Shown: positions 26,767 through 36,136 of the stretch, piece by piece
How positions within the stretch are numbered: the stretch's first letter is position 1
Layout: every line of letters starts with the position of its first letter
From: Candidatus Ideonella esbjergensis
Lineage (GTDB): Bacteria > Pseudomonadota > Gammaproteobacteria > Burkholderiales > Burkholderiaceae_C
Direction of reading: 5' to 3'
Assembly: GCA_016710065.1 (NCBI GenBank)
Contig: JADJLP010000001.1
Coordinates: forward strand, 1,488,001-1,552,000
Length of the DNA stretch: 64,000 nt
Position numbers and translations under genes: made by a program
The notes under the pieces: generated by a model
Told to the model about the DNA's origin: nothing
Databases searched by the model: none
The model's input: only the letters and a program-made list of their open reading frames with translations

Positions 26767-28286
26767 TCAGAACGGTACGTAGTCGTCGTCCGCCTCGTCG
26801 CCAGACAGCGCAGCCCGCACCACGGTGACGGTGCAGTTGGATTGGGCCACCACCTGGGACGAGACACTGCCCAGGAAGCGCCGCAGCGCCGAGTTGCCGC
26901 GCGCACCATCACGATGTGGTCCACCTGGTTGCGGCGTGCGAAATCCACCAGCGCGGCGGCCGCGTCCGGGCGCCTCCAGCATGGAAGGTGAGCCGGCCGT
27001 CGTCCAGGTTGAGCGATTTGCTGATGGGCCGCGCCCAGTGCTTGGGGTTGACCAACTGCTTCACGTGCACGCTGTGGCCCGTCTTTGTCTACCAACTCGT
27101 CCGTACCGATGCGGGCGGTTTCATCACGCTCACGCAGGCCAGCCGGGCGCCTGGCTCAGTGTGCACGATTCGGCGCACGGTTTCGCGCAGTTTTCGAGCA
27201 GCGCCGAAGAGGCACTGTCCACGTCCACGGCGGCCATGATGATGGCGTTCTGGCTCATCAATTCGGTGTTGGTGACCGAGCGGTTCTCGGGCTCGCTGCC
27301 CATGGCAAAGAACCAGCGCTTGAAGCGCGTGAAGCCGCTGCTGCGGGTGAGCTTGTCAGCGCGCTTGGTGCGGCACCTGCAGCGGGGCTTGCAGCGCCAG
27401 CAAGAGCTGGGCCGCACTCTGCCAGCGGTTCTCGGGCTGCACTTCCAGGCGCGGGGGATGATCTCTTGCAGCCAGGGCGGGCAATCGGCTCGGATGGCAC
27501 GCGGCGGCACCGGCTCCACAGCACAAACGCTTGCGCAGGCCGTTTACCGAGGTGGGGGCGCCGAAGGGCCGCTCGCCGGTAGTGAAGTGGTGAGCATCAC
27601 GCCCAGCGCAAAGATGTCGCTGCGCGGGTCGTTGCGCACGAACTGCACCTGCTCGGGCGACATGTAGGGCCCAGTGCCCATGGGCAGGGTGAATTCTTCG
27701 TCCAGCAGATCGGGCAGATGCTCGTGGCGCGAGAGGCCAAAGTCGATCAGCACGGCCGTGCCGTCGGGGCGGAACAGGATGTTGCTGGGCTTGATGTCCA
27801 GAGTGCACCACGTGCTGGCGATGCAACTCGTGCAGGGCCACGGCCACGCGCGAGCCTATCTCCACCACCTCATCAAAGGCCAGCGGCGCTTCGTCCAGAC
27901 GTGGCCGCAGCGTCTCGCCAGGATGTGCTCCATCACGATGTGCGGCTGGCGGGTGAAATCGCCCTTGGCCACGAACCTGGGCACGTGCACGCCACTGAGC
28001 GTGGGCATGATCATGCGTTCGACCTCGAAGCCGACGATGGTGGCCGGGTCTTCGCCCCCTTTGATGCGCGGCACCTTCGCGATCAGTGGCGTGGCCGTGG
28101 CGTCCACCACCGGCGCGCCGTCGTCGTGCACGCGGCTGACGCGCCACAGCGCAGCCATGCCGCCCTGATGCAAGCGTTCCTCCAGGCGGAAGTGGTCGAT
28201 GACCTGGCCCACCTCCAGCACGCGGGGCCCGAATCGGGCAGGGCACCCAGGCCTGTGGTGCCGCTGTAGCTGGCGCTACTGTCCAT
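26767..28286 (-). pseudogene. Bifunctional Ser/Thr protein kinase - universal stress protein fusion, frameshifted
   Basis: About 507 codons. N-terminal Hanks-type kinase: VGQVIDHFRLEERLHQGGMA (glycine loop), HRQHVVH then DIKPSNILFRPDG after one extra base (catalytic loop), VLIDFGLSRHEHLPD (DFG) and MGTGPYMSPEQVQFVRNDPR (activation loop). C-terminal USP domain: IIMAAVDVDS, FARRNQVDHIVM, then GARGNSALRRFLGSVSSQVV and the end DEADDDYVPF; the GxxGNSxxxxxxGS signature is the ATP-binding USP type. The two domains are joined by RFKRWFFAMGSEPENRS. At least five small indels. The start overlaps the phosphoesterase stop by eleven bases. Confidence 0.82.
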
Positions 28287-29021
28287 GGGCCAGGCGCTCG
28301 GCCAGACGCTCGGGCAGGCCGGCCGCGCGGATCTTGGCGGCGGCGGTTTCAGCGTCGTACGGCACGCGGTAAAAAGGTCGGGGTCTGATCCACAAGATGG
28401 AACATGGCGTAGCAGGCCGCAGGGTTGCCGTCGCGCGGCTGGCCGGCCGAGCCCGGCACCACCAGCCACTGGCGGTGCGGCGGCAGCAGGATAGCCACGT
28501 CAGGTGTGGGCACGAAATCACCCGCCTTGCCGGTGCCCGAGAGGTGGAACAGCTTGGGCTCGTGCATATGGCCGCAGAAGGTGTAGTGGCAGGTGGTGGC
28601 GTGCAGGCTGCGCACGGCCTCAATGCGGCCCTGGATGTATTCCCACTCGGCCGGCGCGAAGGCGTTGGCGTGCACGAACAGCATGTCGCCTTCGGTGTGC
28701 GACATGGGCCGGCTGGTGAGGAAGCCCATCTGCGCCTCGGTGAGCTGCGAGCGGGTCCAGTCGACGACCTGGCGCGCTTCCGGGCCGCATGTTGGGCGAG
28801 GTGGCTTCGGACACGCCGGCGTCGTGGTTGCCGTTGACGGCAATGGCGCCGCGCTCCACAAAGGCCTGCACGGTGTCGATGACCCAGCCCGGGTCGGCGC
28901 CGTAGCCCACGTAATCGCCCAGGAAGGCATAGCGGTCGGCGCCATGCCCTTTGGCATGCTCCAGCACGGCCTCCACCGCTTCGCGGTTGGCGTGCAGATC
29001 GGTGATCAGCGCGAGTTTCAT
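28276..29021 (-). pseudogene. Calcineurin-like metallophosphoesterase, frameshifted
   Basis: About 249 codons. Metal motifs are in order: ITDLHANREAVEAVL (N-terminus), FLGDYVGYGADPG, AIAVNGNHDAG, then after one indel near 28790 MLFVHANAF and FCGHMHEPKLFHLS. A second indel near 28370 shifts the last 35 residues (YDAETAAAKIRAAGLPERLA). These motifs fit the YfcE/ApaH-like phosphodiesterase-phosphatase group. Its 3' end overlaps the kinase-USP start, so the two are probably co-translated. Substrate unknown: a phosphoprotein or a cyclic nucleotide are both possible. Confidence 0.82.
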
Positions 29022-29096
29022 GGTTGTTCTCTTGTTGTCTCCTGCGGGCCACTGTGCGCCTGCGGCAAGCGGCTGGCTGATCGGTTTTGGTGCGAC

Positions 29097-30059
29097 CTAG
29101 CCGATGCGCCCCAACAGAAGGTACTCCATCAGCGCCTTCTGAACGTGCATCCTGTTTTCAGCCTCGTCCCAGACCACGGATTGCGGCCCGTCGATCACTT
29201 CGGCCGCCACTTCCTCGCCGCGGTGCGCCGGCAGGCAGTGCATGAACAAGGCATCGGGCTGGGCCACGGCCATCATCTCGGCGTCCACACACCAGTCGGC
29301 AAAGGCCTTGATGCGGGCTTCGTTCTCGGCTTCAAAGCCCATGCTGGTCCAGACGTCGGTGGTGACCAGGTGGGCGCCGCGGCAGGCGTCGAGCGGGTTC
29401 TTGAAGACCTTGTAGCAAGCCGTGTTCTTGATGCCGGCGACGGCAGTGTCCACTTCGTAGCCGCTGGGCGTGCTGACGTGCACCGTGAAGCCCAGGATCT
29501 CGGCCGCCTGCAGCCAGGTGTTGGCCATGTTGTTGCCGTCGCCCACCCAGGCCACCACCTTGCCACGCAGGCTGGCCAGGTCGTAGCCACAGGCGCCCAG
29601 GGCGGCGCGGTGCTCCAGGTAGGTGAAGATGTCGGCCAGGATCTGGCAGGGGTGGTACTCGTTGGTGAGGCCATTGATGACCGGCACGCGCGAGTGCGCC
29701 GCGAAGCGCTCGATCTTGGTCTGCTCGTAGGTGCGGATCATCACGATGTCGACCATGCGGCTGATCACGCGGGCCGAATCGTCGATGGGCTCGGCGCGGC
29801 CCAGCTGGCTGCCATCGGTGGTCAGGTGCACCACCGAGCCGCCCATCTGGTACATGCCGGCCTCGAAGCTCACGCGGGTGCGGGTGCTGGCCTTCTCGAA
29901 GATCATGGCCAGCGTGCGGTCGGCCAGCGGCTGGTAGCGCTCGTAGTTTTTGAAGCGCTGCTTGATGATGCGGGCGCGCTCGAACAGGTAGGCGTATTCC
30001 TCGGCCCGCAAATCCTTGAACTGGAGATAGTGCTTCATGAGGCTGTGGCCCGGTTTCAT
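29097..30059 (-). CDS. argF: Ornithine carbamoyltransferase
   Basis: 320 residues, full length. Transfers the carbamoyl group to ornithine to give citrulline in arginine synthesis. Carbamoyl-phosphate motif EKASTRTRVSFEAG, VINGLTNEYHPCQILAD (ornithine/carbamoyl site), GDGNNMANTW and the C-terminal MHCLPAHRGEEV are all present. The start overlaps the argD stop (ATGA at 30056-30059), which favours this ATG over the internal ATG seven codons later. Intact, although it sits inside the region where most other genes carry indels. Confidence 0.96.
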   Translation of the reverse strand: MKPGHSLMKHYLQFKDLRAEEYAYLFERARIIKQRFKNYERYQPLADRTLAMIFEKASTRTRVSFEAGMYQMGGSVVHLTTDGSQLGRAEPIDDSARVISRMVDIVMIRTYEQTKIERFAAHSRVPVINGLTNEYHPCQILADIFTYLEHRAALGACGYDLASLRGKVVAWVGDGNNMANTWLQAAEILGFTVHVSTPSGYEVDTAVAGIKNTACYKVFKNPLDACRGAHLVTTDVWTSMGFEAENEARIKAFADWCVDAEMMAVAQPDALFMHCLPAHRGEEVAAEVIDGPQSVVWDEAENRMHVQKALMEYLLLGRIG

Positions 30060-31248
30060 GGCTGAGGTTCGGAGAGGAAGGTCTTGATCACCGGCACCAG
30101 CAGGCTGACGATCTCGTCGGCCTCGGTTTCAGTGAGGATCAGCGGCGGCACCAGGCGGATTACGCTGTCGGCCGTGACGCTGAGCAGCAGGCCGGCCTGC
30201 ATGGCGCGGCTGAGGATGACGCCGCAGTGGCGGTCGAGCTCGATGCCCAGCATCAGGCCCAGGCCGCGCACTTCCTTCACGCCCCTCACGCCCATCAACT
30301 CGCGCTCCAGCGCGGCCTTCAGGTGGGCGCCCACACGGGCTGCGTTGCCCATGATGTCGTCGGCCAGCATGATGTCGAGGGTTTCGATGCCGGCGCGCAT
30401 CGACAGCGGATTGCCGCCAAAGTGGTGCCGTGGTTGCCCGGACCCAGGATGGTCTTGGCCTTCTCGCCCACCACGATGGCGCCGATCGGCACCCCCGAGC
30501 CCAGGCCCTTGGCCAGCGGCATCACGTCGGGCTTGATATCGGCCCACTGGTGCGCAAACCACTGGCCGGTGCGGCCGATTCCGCACTGCACTTCGTCCAG
30601 CATCAGCAGCCAGCCCTGCTCGTCACAGATCTGGCGCACCTCGCGCAGGTAGTCCCAGCGCGCCGGGTTGATTCCGCCCTCGCCCTGGATGGTTTCCAGG
30701 AACACGGCCACCACGTTGGGGTTGCACTCGGCCACCTCGCGCACTGCGGCGGCGTCGTTGAAGGGCACGCGCACAAAGCCCTCCACCAGCGGGCCAAAGC
30801 CTTCCTGCACCTTGGGGTTGCCGGTGGCCGAGAGCGTGGCGATGGAACGGCCGTGGAAGGCCTTCTCGAAGACGATGATCTCGGGGCGAGATATGCCCTT
30901 GTCGTGGCCGTACTTGCGAGCGATCTTCAGTGCGCCCTCGTTGGCCTCCAGGCCGGTGGAGCAGAAGAACGCGGCCGACAGGCCTGAAAGCTCGCACAGC
31001 CGCGCGGCCAGGGCTTCCTGCAGCGGGTTCTCGTAGTAGTTCGAGCAGTGGATCAGCTTGGCGATCTGCTCTTGCAAGGCCGGCACCAGCTTGGGGTGGG
31101 CATGCCCCAAGGTGTTGACCGCAATGCCGCCCAGGCCGTCCAGGTAGCGTCGGCCTTCGGTGTCCCAGACGCGGCAGCCCTGGCCATGCGACAGCGCGAT
31201 CGGCAGGCGGCCATAGGTGTTCATCACGTGGGGCATCGAGGCGGTCAT
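30056..31248 (-). pseudogene. argD: Acetylornithine transaminase, single frameshift
   Basis: About 398 codons. PLP aminotransferase of arginine synthesis. MTASMPHVMNTYGRLPIALS starts at 31248 after GGAGTGAG. Conserved CSTGLEANEGALKIARKYGH, MLDEVQCGIGRTGQWFAHQ and the PLP-lysine segment MPLAKGLGSGVPIGA are in one frame, then the frame breaks at GPGNHGTT. Restoring one T at about 30421 (ACTTTG to ACTTTTG) gives FGGNPLSMRAGIETLDIM and an intact C-terminus. A one-base loss in a T-run in a biosynthetic gene looks like sequencing error. Coupled to argF by a 4-nt overlap. Confidence 0.92.
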
Positions 31249-31522
31249 CCACTCACTCCAATCAGGAAAAGGGAAAAGAAAAGGGCCGGCATTGACCTGT
31301 ATGTCACGCACCAGCCCAGAGAAATTCTAAATCCTGCTGGTGATCAGCCGAAGTACACGACTGGACCACTTGGAGGCTCTCGCCATGTCTGCTGCAGCGC
31401 AACAAGCGCAGGGCACAATCCGTCTTCAGGCTCAGGCACCCATCTTGCGTGCCGGGCTGACAGCGTCGTGCCAGCCTGTGCAAGTACGCTGCACACTTCT
31501 TCCTGACCCCGCATCCATATCC

Positions 31523-31843
31523 GTGACCAAGCCGCGCGAAGTCTTCATCCAAGGGCTAACCAAAGAGGGCCGGGCGTTTCGCCCCAGCGACTGGGCCGAG
31601 CGTCTGGCCGGCGCCTTGTCCAGCTTTCGCCCGGGTGGCCCACGCCCAGGGCTGGCCGCGCACATCAGCTATTCACCCTACTGCGTGCCGCGGGTCATCA
31701 ACGGCGTGAAGTGCGTGATCGTCAACGAAGCGCTGCGCGACCTGGAGCCCATGGCCTGGGATTTCGTGATGAGCTTTGCCCGCGACAACGAACTGCAAGT
31801 CACCGAGGCCTGCCTGCTGCCCGAGCGCGTAGGCAAGGTCTGA
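31523..31843 (+). CDS. DUF3579 domain protein
   Basis: 106 residues from a GTG start, which matches the usual ~100-residue length of DUF3579 proteins (opening VFIQGLTKEGRAFRPSDWAE). Conserved middle: RPGLAAHISYSPYCVPRVIN and CVIVNEALRDLEPMAWDFVM. The family is confined largely to Betaproteobacteria and has no assigned function. An upstream in-frame ATG at 31340 would add 61 atypical residues and is less likely. Divergent from argD and followed by a bidirectional terminator. Confidence 0.8.
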   Translation: MTKPREVFIQGLTKEGRAFRPSDWAERLAGALSSFRPGGPRPGLAAHISYSPYCVPRVINGVKCVIVNEALRDLEPMAWDFVMSFARDNELQVTEACLLPERVGKV

Positions 31844-31954
31844 GTTGGTGCTCCCGGCTGCGGCGTACCGCAGCCATTTTCTCGGAGGGTGCTCAAGCCG
31901 CTTCAGAGCGGCCGTGCGCTGGCCTCCAACCAGAGATTTCCGAGCAGCACCAAG

Positions 31955-31982
31955 AAAAAAGCCCCGCACTGCGGGGCTTTTT
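31955..31982. terminator. Bidirectional intrinsic terminator
   Basis: Seven-base-pair stem GCCCCGC (31961-31967) and GCGGGGC (31971-31977) with loop ACT, an A-run of six on the left and a T-run of five on the right. It can end both the rightward DUF3579 transcript and the leftward rpsT transcript. Confidence 0.92.
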
Positions 31983-32005
31983 GTCTGTCCACCTGGAAAC
32001 TGATG

Positions 32006-32302
32006 TCAGGCGGCGAGCGCCTTGACCTTGGCCGACAAACGGCTCTTGTGGCGGGCAGCCTTGTTCTTGTGGAACAGACCCTTGTCGGCGATCGAGTCGA
32101 TCACGCTTTGGGCCGCCTTGAAGGTGGCAGTTGCCAGGGTCTTGTCGCCAGCGGCGACAGCCTTGAGAACGTTCTTGATCGAGGTGCGGAACTTGGAACG
32201 CAGCGAAGAATTCGCGGCGTTCAGCTTGACGTCCTGGCGGGCGCGCTTGCGGCCCGAGGCCAGGCGCACGGTGCGCTTCTTGGCTTTGGAGGAGGTGGCC
32301 AT
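32006..32302 (-). CDS. rpsT: 30S ribosomal protein S20
   Basis: 98 residues, basic, beginning MATSSKAKKRTVRLASGRKR and containing SSLRSKFRTSIKNVLKAV and LFHKNKAARHKSRLSAKVKA, the standard bS20 sequence. It binds 16S rRNA in the body of the 30S subunit. AAGAAG lies just before the ATG. Monocistronic between its own promoter (32340-32369) and the terminator at 31955. Divergent from murJ, a neighbour arrangement common in Burkholderiales. Confidence 0.97.
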   Translation of the reverse strand: MATSSKAKKRTVRLASGRKRARQDVKLNAANSSLRSKFRTSIKNVLKAVAAGDKTLATATFKAAQSVIDSIADKGLFHKNKAARHKSRLSAKVKALAA

Positions 32303-32339
32303 GCTTCTTGGGGTTATCCAGGTGGGGTAAAGACTATCA

Positions 32340-32369
32340 AGTATAGCAGCCCCTGACCGGACTTGGCAA
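32340..32369 (-). promoter_or_regulatory. Sigma-70 promoter for rpsT
   Basis: On the minus strand TTGCCA (32364-32369) and TATACT (32340-32345) are separated by 18 bases, giving a start about 30 bases before the S20 ATG. Both hexamers match consensus in at least four positions. Confidence 0.75.
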
Positions 32370-32400
32370 GGCGCGGTCGTGTGGCTTGGAGATGGCTTCC

Positions 32401-32406
32401 TATAAT
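32401..32406 (+). promoter_or_regulatory. -10 element for murJ
   Basis: A perfect TATAAT 50 bases before the murJ ATG. No convincing -35 hexamer lies 16-18 bases upstream, so the promoter may depend on other contacts. Confidence 0.5.
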
Positions 32407-32456
32407 CGCCCTTCTTCACTCTCCCGCCTTGACGTCTGTAGCGCCCGGGCCCGCTG

Positions 32457-34013
32457 ATGAACCTGCTCAAGGCCGCCTCGACCGTCTCCCTGTGGACCAT
32501 GCTGTCACGCATCACGGGGTTGGTCAGCTACCAGCTGATCAACGCGGCCTTTGGCGCCAACGCCCAGACCGACGCCTACGTGGTGGCGTTTCGCATTCCC
32601 AACCTGTTGCGGCGTCTGTTTGGCGAAGGGGCATTCTCGGCCGCCTTCGTGCCCATCCTGGCGGCCACCCGAGCCAAGGAGGGTGACGAGATCACCCGCG
32701 CGCTGATCGACGCCGTGGCCACCGTGCTGTTCTGGGCGCTGTTCGTCACCTGTGTGCTGGGTGTGTTGGGTGCGCCGGTGCTGGTGTGGATGTTCGGCGC
32801 CGGCCTGAAGGAGCTGGACCTCGCCGTGGTGATGACGCGCTGGATGTTCCCCTACATCGGTTTCATGTCCCTGGTGGCCTTGTCGGCCGGCGTGCTCAAC
32901 ACCTGGAAGCGTTTTGCCGTGCCAGCCGCCACGCCGGTGTTGCTGAACCTGTCGGTCATCTCGGCCTCGCTGTTTCTGGCGCCCTGGCTCAGCCGCCACG
33001 GCATCCAGCCCATACATGCCCTGTCTGGCGGCGTGCTGTTGGGGGGCGCTCTGCAACTGGGCATCCAGGTGCCGGCACTGATCCGGGTGGGTTGCCTGCC
33101 GCGCATCGGCTTGACCCCGGCGCGGCTGAAACAAGCCTGGGCGCACGAGGGGGTGCACCGCGTGCTTCGCCAGATGGGCCCGGCACTGCTGGGTGTGTCG
33201 GTGGCCCAGGTCTCGCTGCTGATCAACAGCCAGATCGCATCGCACCTGGGCGAGGGCGCGGTCTCATGGATCTTCACTGCCGACCGGCTCATGGAACTGC
33301 CCACCGCCATCCTGGGCGTGGCCCTGGGCGTGGTGCTGATCCCGGGGCTGTCGGCGTTGCGGGTCAAAGGCGACGACGCGGGCTACTCGGCACAATTGGA
33401 CTGGGGCCTGCGCCTGGCCGCCTTGCTGTCGCTGCCGTGTTCGGTGGCCCTCTTGGTGTTCGCCGAGCCCATCATCGCGGTGCTGTTCCACAACGGCAAG
33501 TTCAGCGCCGAGGCTGTGCACATGAGCGCCCTCGCGCTGCAGGGCTACGGTGTGGGCCTGGTGGGGCTGATCGGGGTGAAGGTGCTCGCACCGGGCTTCT
33601 ACGCGAAGCAGGACATCCGCACCCCCGTGCGCATCGCGGTGATGGTGCTGGTGTGTACCCAGTTGATGAACCTGATGTTCGTGCCCTGGCTGCGGCACGC
33701 CGGCCTCACGCTGTCCATTGGCCTGGGCGCCATCGTCAACGCCGTCTGGCTGTTCCGGGGCTTGCGCGCCCAGGGACTGTACCGGCCTACTGCGGGCTGG
33801 ATGGCCCTCTTGGCGCGTGTGCTGCTGGCCTGCGTGGTGATGGGCGGCTGGCTGGTGTGGATGACGGGCAAAATCGACTGGATTGCGATGTCGCCGCACA
33901 AGCTGGAGCGGGCTGGCCTGCTGGCCGGCGGCATTGTGGTGGCCTGCTTGCTGTACTTTGCCACGCTGCTGGTCACCGGCCTGAACCTGCGCCAGTTCGC
34001 CAGACGCGTCTGA
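32457..34013 (+). CDS. murJ: Lipid II flippase MurJ
   Basis: 518 residues, polytopic (about 14 transmembrane helices) MOP/MviN family member that flips lipid II across the inner membrane for peptidoglycan synthesis. N-terminal MNLLKAASTVSLWTMLSRIT, ANAQTDAYVVAFRIPNLLRR and GEGAFSAAFVPILA are hallmark segments; later GAVSWIFTADRLMELPTAIL and KVLAPGFYAKQDIRTPVRIA are also typical. Starts 155 bases from the divergent rpsT gene. Confidence 0.96.
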   Translation: MNLLKAASTVSLWTMLSRITGLVSYQLINAAFGANAQTDAYVVAFRIPNLLRRLFGEGAFSAAFVPILAATRAKEGDEITRALIDAVATVLFWALFVTCVLGVLGAPVLVWMFGAGLKELDLAVVMTRWMFPYIGFMSLVALSAGVLNTWKRFAVPAATPVLLNLSVISASLFLAPWLSRHGIQPIHALSGGVLLGGALQLGIQVPALIRVGCLPRIGLTPARLKQAWAHEGVHRVLRQMGPALLGVSVAQVSLLINSQIASHLGEGAVSWIFTADRLMELPTAILGVALGVVLIPGLSALRVKGDDAGYSAQLDWGLRLAALLSLPCSVALLVFAEPIIAVLFHNGKFSAEAVHMSALALQGYGVGLVGLIGVKVLAPGFYAKQDIRTPVRIAVMVLVCTQLMNLMFVPWLRHAGLTLSIGLGAIVNAVWLFRGLRAQGLYRPTAGWMALLARVLLACVVMGGWLVWMTGKIDWIAMSPHKLERAGLLAGGIVVACLLYFATLLVTGLNLRQFARRV

Positions 34014-34079
34014 AACCCGTGCGGTCACCACTACCTTTTCACCTTTTCGCGGGGCAGGGCGCCGGCCTACACTTCAGCC

Positions 34080-34949
34080 ATGACCGTGCCGCTGCGCTTG
34101 GAGCCGCCCAGTCCACTGGACTATTTCACCTCGCTGGTGGCCGAGGATGATGGCTTTTCCACCCTGGAAGCCGCTATTGCCTTGGGCCAGGACGCCGACC
34201 GCGATCTCGACCCGCAAACGGTGCTGCTGGAGGTGGATGCCCTGGCCGCACGGCTGAAGCAGCGGCTGCCGGCAGACGCCAGCCCCACGCACCGGGTGCA
34301 GGTGCTGAATCGCTTCTTCTTTCGTGAGCTGGGCTTTGCCAGCAACGTCAACGATTTCCACCACCCCGACAACAGCTACCTGCACCGGGTGCTGGACTCG
34401 CGCCGTGGCATTCCCGTGACGCTGGCGGTTCTGTATGTGGAACTGGCCCAGCACATCGGCCTTCGAGCCGGTGGGGTGTCGTTTCCGGGGCATTTTCTGG
34501 TCAAGCTGCGCATGCCCTATGGCGAGGTGGTGATAGACCCGGTCAACGGCGAGTCGCTCTCGCGCGCCCGGCTGGACGAATGGCTGGAGCCCTTCCGTCG
34601 CGGCCAAGGCGCAGCGGGCGACGCCGAGACCCCATTGGGCTTGTTCCTGCAAACCGCTCTGCCACGCGAGATCATTGCCCGCATGCTGCGCAACCTCAAG
34701 CATGTGCACCGGCAGGCGGGCAACCTGATGGCTTTGCTGGCGGTGCAGGACAGGCTGGTGTGCCTGCTACCCCAAGCCTGGGAGGAGCGGCGCGATCGCG
34801 GTCTGGCCTTGGCCGAAGCTAACCAACCAGGTGCGGCGCTGGCCGATCTGGCTGCCTACCTGGAGCACTCGCCAGTGGCCGCCGATGCAGCGGCCCTGCG
34901 CCATCTCGTGAGTGAACTGCGCGACGCGCTACCGGGGCAGGCCCATTGA
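34080..34949 (+). CDS. SirB1 family protein (transglutaminase-like with TPR tail)
   Basis: 289 residues. SirB1-type transglutaminase-like domain: FFFRELGFASNVNDFHHPDN, DSRRGIPVTLAVLYVELAQ and GGVSFPGHFLVKLRMPYGE (probable catalytic-site histidine). The last 60 residues form helical pairs (ALAEANQPGAALADLAAYLE) like a TPR. E. coli SirB1/YchA relatives have no established enzymatic role. Alone between murJ and perM on the same strand. Confidence 0.85.
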   Translation: MTVPLRLEPPSPLDYFTSLVAEDDGFSTLEAAIALGQDADRDLDPQTVLLEVDALAARLKQRLPADASPTHRVQVLNRFFFRELGFASNVNDFHHPDNSYLHRVLDSRRGIPVTLAVLYVELAQHIGLRAGGVSFPGHFLVKLRMPYGEVVIDPVNGESLSRARLDEWLEPFRRGQGAAGDAETPLGLFLQTALPREIIARMLRNLKHVHRQAGNLMALLAVQDRLVCLLPQAWEERRDRGLALAEANQPGAALADLAAYLEHSPVAADAAALRHLVSELRDALPGQAH

Positions 34950-34972
34950 TCGCGCGGTCCACCACCTACAAT
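34946..34972 (+). promoter_or_regulatory. Weak promoter candidate before perM
   Basis: TTGATC (34946-34951) and TACAAT (34967-34972) with a 15-base spacer, about 100 bases before the perM start. TACAAT recurs before several genes in this window, which supports it as a -10 form here, but the spacer is short. Confidence 0.35.
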
Positions 34973-35074
34973 GAAGCGCAGTGACGCCCTGTTTTCCCGG
35001 GCGTTCGGCCGCCGCCCCAGGCTGGCCACGATGAACCGCAGCAGGCCGTGCCGGCCGCTGAGACCCAAGCACCG

Positions 35075-36136
35075 ATGAACCTGACACCCGCCCAGCGCCA
35101 AACCGTGAGCTGGCTGCTGATTGCGGCGGCCCTGTTTGCGCTGCTGTGGTTGCTGGCGCCGGTGTTGGCGCCTTTCCTGGTGGCGGCCGTGCTGGCCTAC
35201 GCCCTGCACCCGGCTGTGGAAGCCCTGGCCCGCCGCCTAGTGCCGCGCGCCCTGGCCGTGTCGCTGGTGGTGGTGCTGGCCGGCGTGGCCGCGTTGGCCT
35301 TGCTGTTGCTGATCGTGCCCATCCTGGCGCGCGAGCTGCCCATGTTGCGCGAGCAGATTCCGTTGGGCATCGAGCGCCTGGGCCGCTTTGTCTCGCCTTG
35401 GCTGGCGCAATTTGGCATGACCCAGCCGCTGGACATGGCCGGCCTCAAAACCATGCTGATGAAGGCTCTGAGCGGCAACCTGGAAGACTGGGCCACCACC
35501 TTGCTCAGTTCGGCCCGCATCGGCGGCAGCATTGTGCTCACCATCGTGGGCAATCTGGTGCTGGTGCCCCTGGTGTTGTTCTACCTGCTGCTCGATTGGC
35601 CCCAGTTCACACGGCGGCTGCATCTCCTGGTGCCGCCAAGGCTGCGCGAGCCGGTGGACGGCTTTCTGGGCGAGTGTGACGAACTGCTGGGCCAGTACTT
35701 GCGGGGCCAGTTGCTGGTGATGCTGAGCCTGTCACTCTGGTACACGGTGACGTTGGCCATCGCGGGGCTGGAGTTGGCCCTGCCCGTGGGCTTGTTCACC
35801 GGCCTATTGATCTTCATCCCCTATCTGGGTTTCGGCCTGGGGCTGCTGCTGGCCCTGCTGACAGCGCTGCTGCAGTTCAATGGCCTCTACGGCCTGGCCG
35901 TGGTGGCGGTGGTGTATGGCCTGGGGCAGGTGCTGGAGAGTTTCATCCTGACGCCACGCTTGGTGGGCGAGCGCATCGGCCTGAACCCTTTGGCGGTGAT
36001 TTTTGCGTTGCTGGCTTTCGGGCAGCTGTTCGGTTTTGTGGGCGTGTTGGCCGCGCTGCCCTTGTCTGCCCTGGCGATGGTGGCAGCGCGGCGCGTGCTC
36101 AAACGCTACCTGGCCAGCGAGTTGTACCGCGGATGA
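35075..36136 (+). CDS. AI-2E family transporter / PerM-type permease
   Basis: 353 residues from the ATG at 35075 (MNLTPAQRQTVSWLLIAAAL); a GTG at 35048 would add nine residues. Eight or so transmembrane helices with the family pattern: paired N-terminal helices, a cytoplasmic central segment (FVSPWLAQFGMTQPLDMAGL) and the C-terminal AIAGLELALPVGLFTGLLIF and LNPLAVIFALLAFGQLFGFV. The family includes the AI-2 exporter TqsA and sodium/proton-linked members, so substrate is open. Its stop overlaps the hda start by four bases. Confidence 0.85.
   Translation: MNLTPAQRQTVSWLLIAAALFALLWLLAPVLAPFLVAAVLAYALHPAVEALARRLVPRALAVSLVVVLAGVAALALLLLIVPILARELPMLREQIPLGIERLGRFVSPWLAQFGMTQPLDMAGLKTMLMKALSGNLEDWATTLLSSARIGGSIVLTIVGNLVLVPLVLFYLLLDWPQFTRRLHLLVPPRLREPVDGFLGECDELLGQYLRGQLLVMLSLSLWYTVTLAIAGLELALPVGLFTGLLIFIPYLGFGLGLLLALLTALLQFNGLYGLAVVAVVYGLGQVLESFILTPRLVGERIGLNPLAVIFALLAFGQLFGFVGVLAALPLSALAMVAARRVLKRYLASELYRG

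Noticed and set aside
26412..29021. Separate free-standing universal stress protein gene
   Set aside because: The USP sequence follows the kinase linker without a start codon or ribosome site; the kinase-USP fusion explains both halves.
32505..33245. Antisense frame under murJ
   Set aside because: His/Gln-rich translation with no homology recognised; murJ on the other strand is certain.
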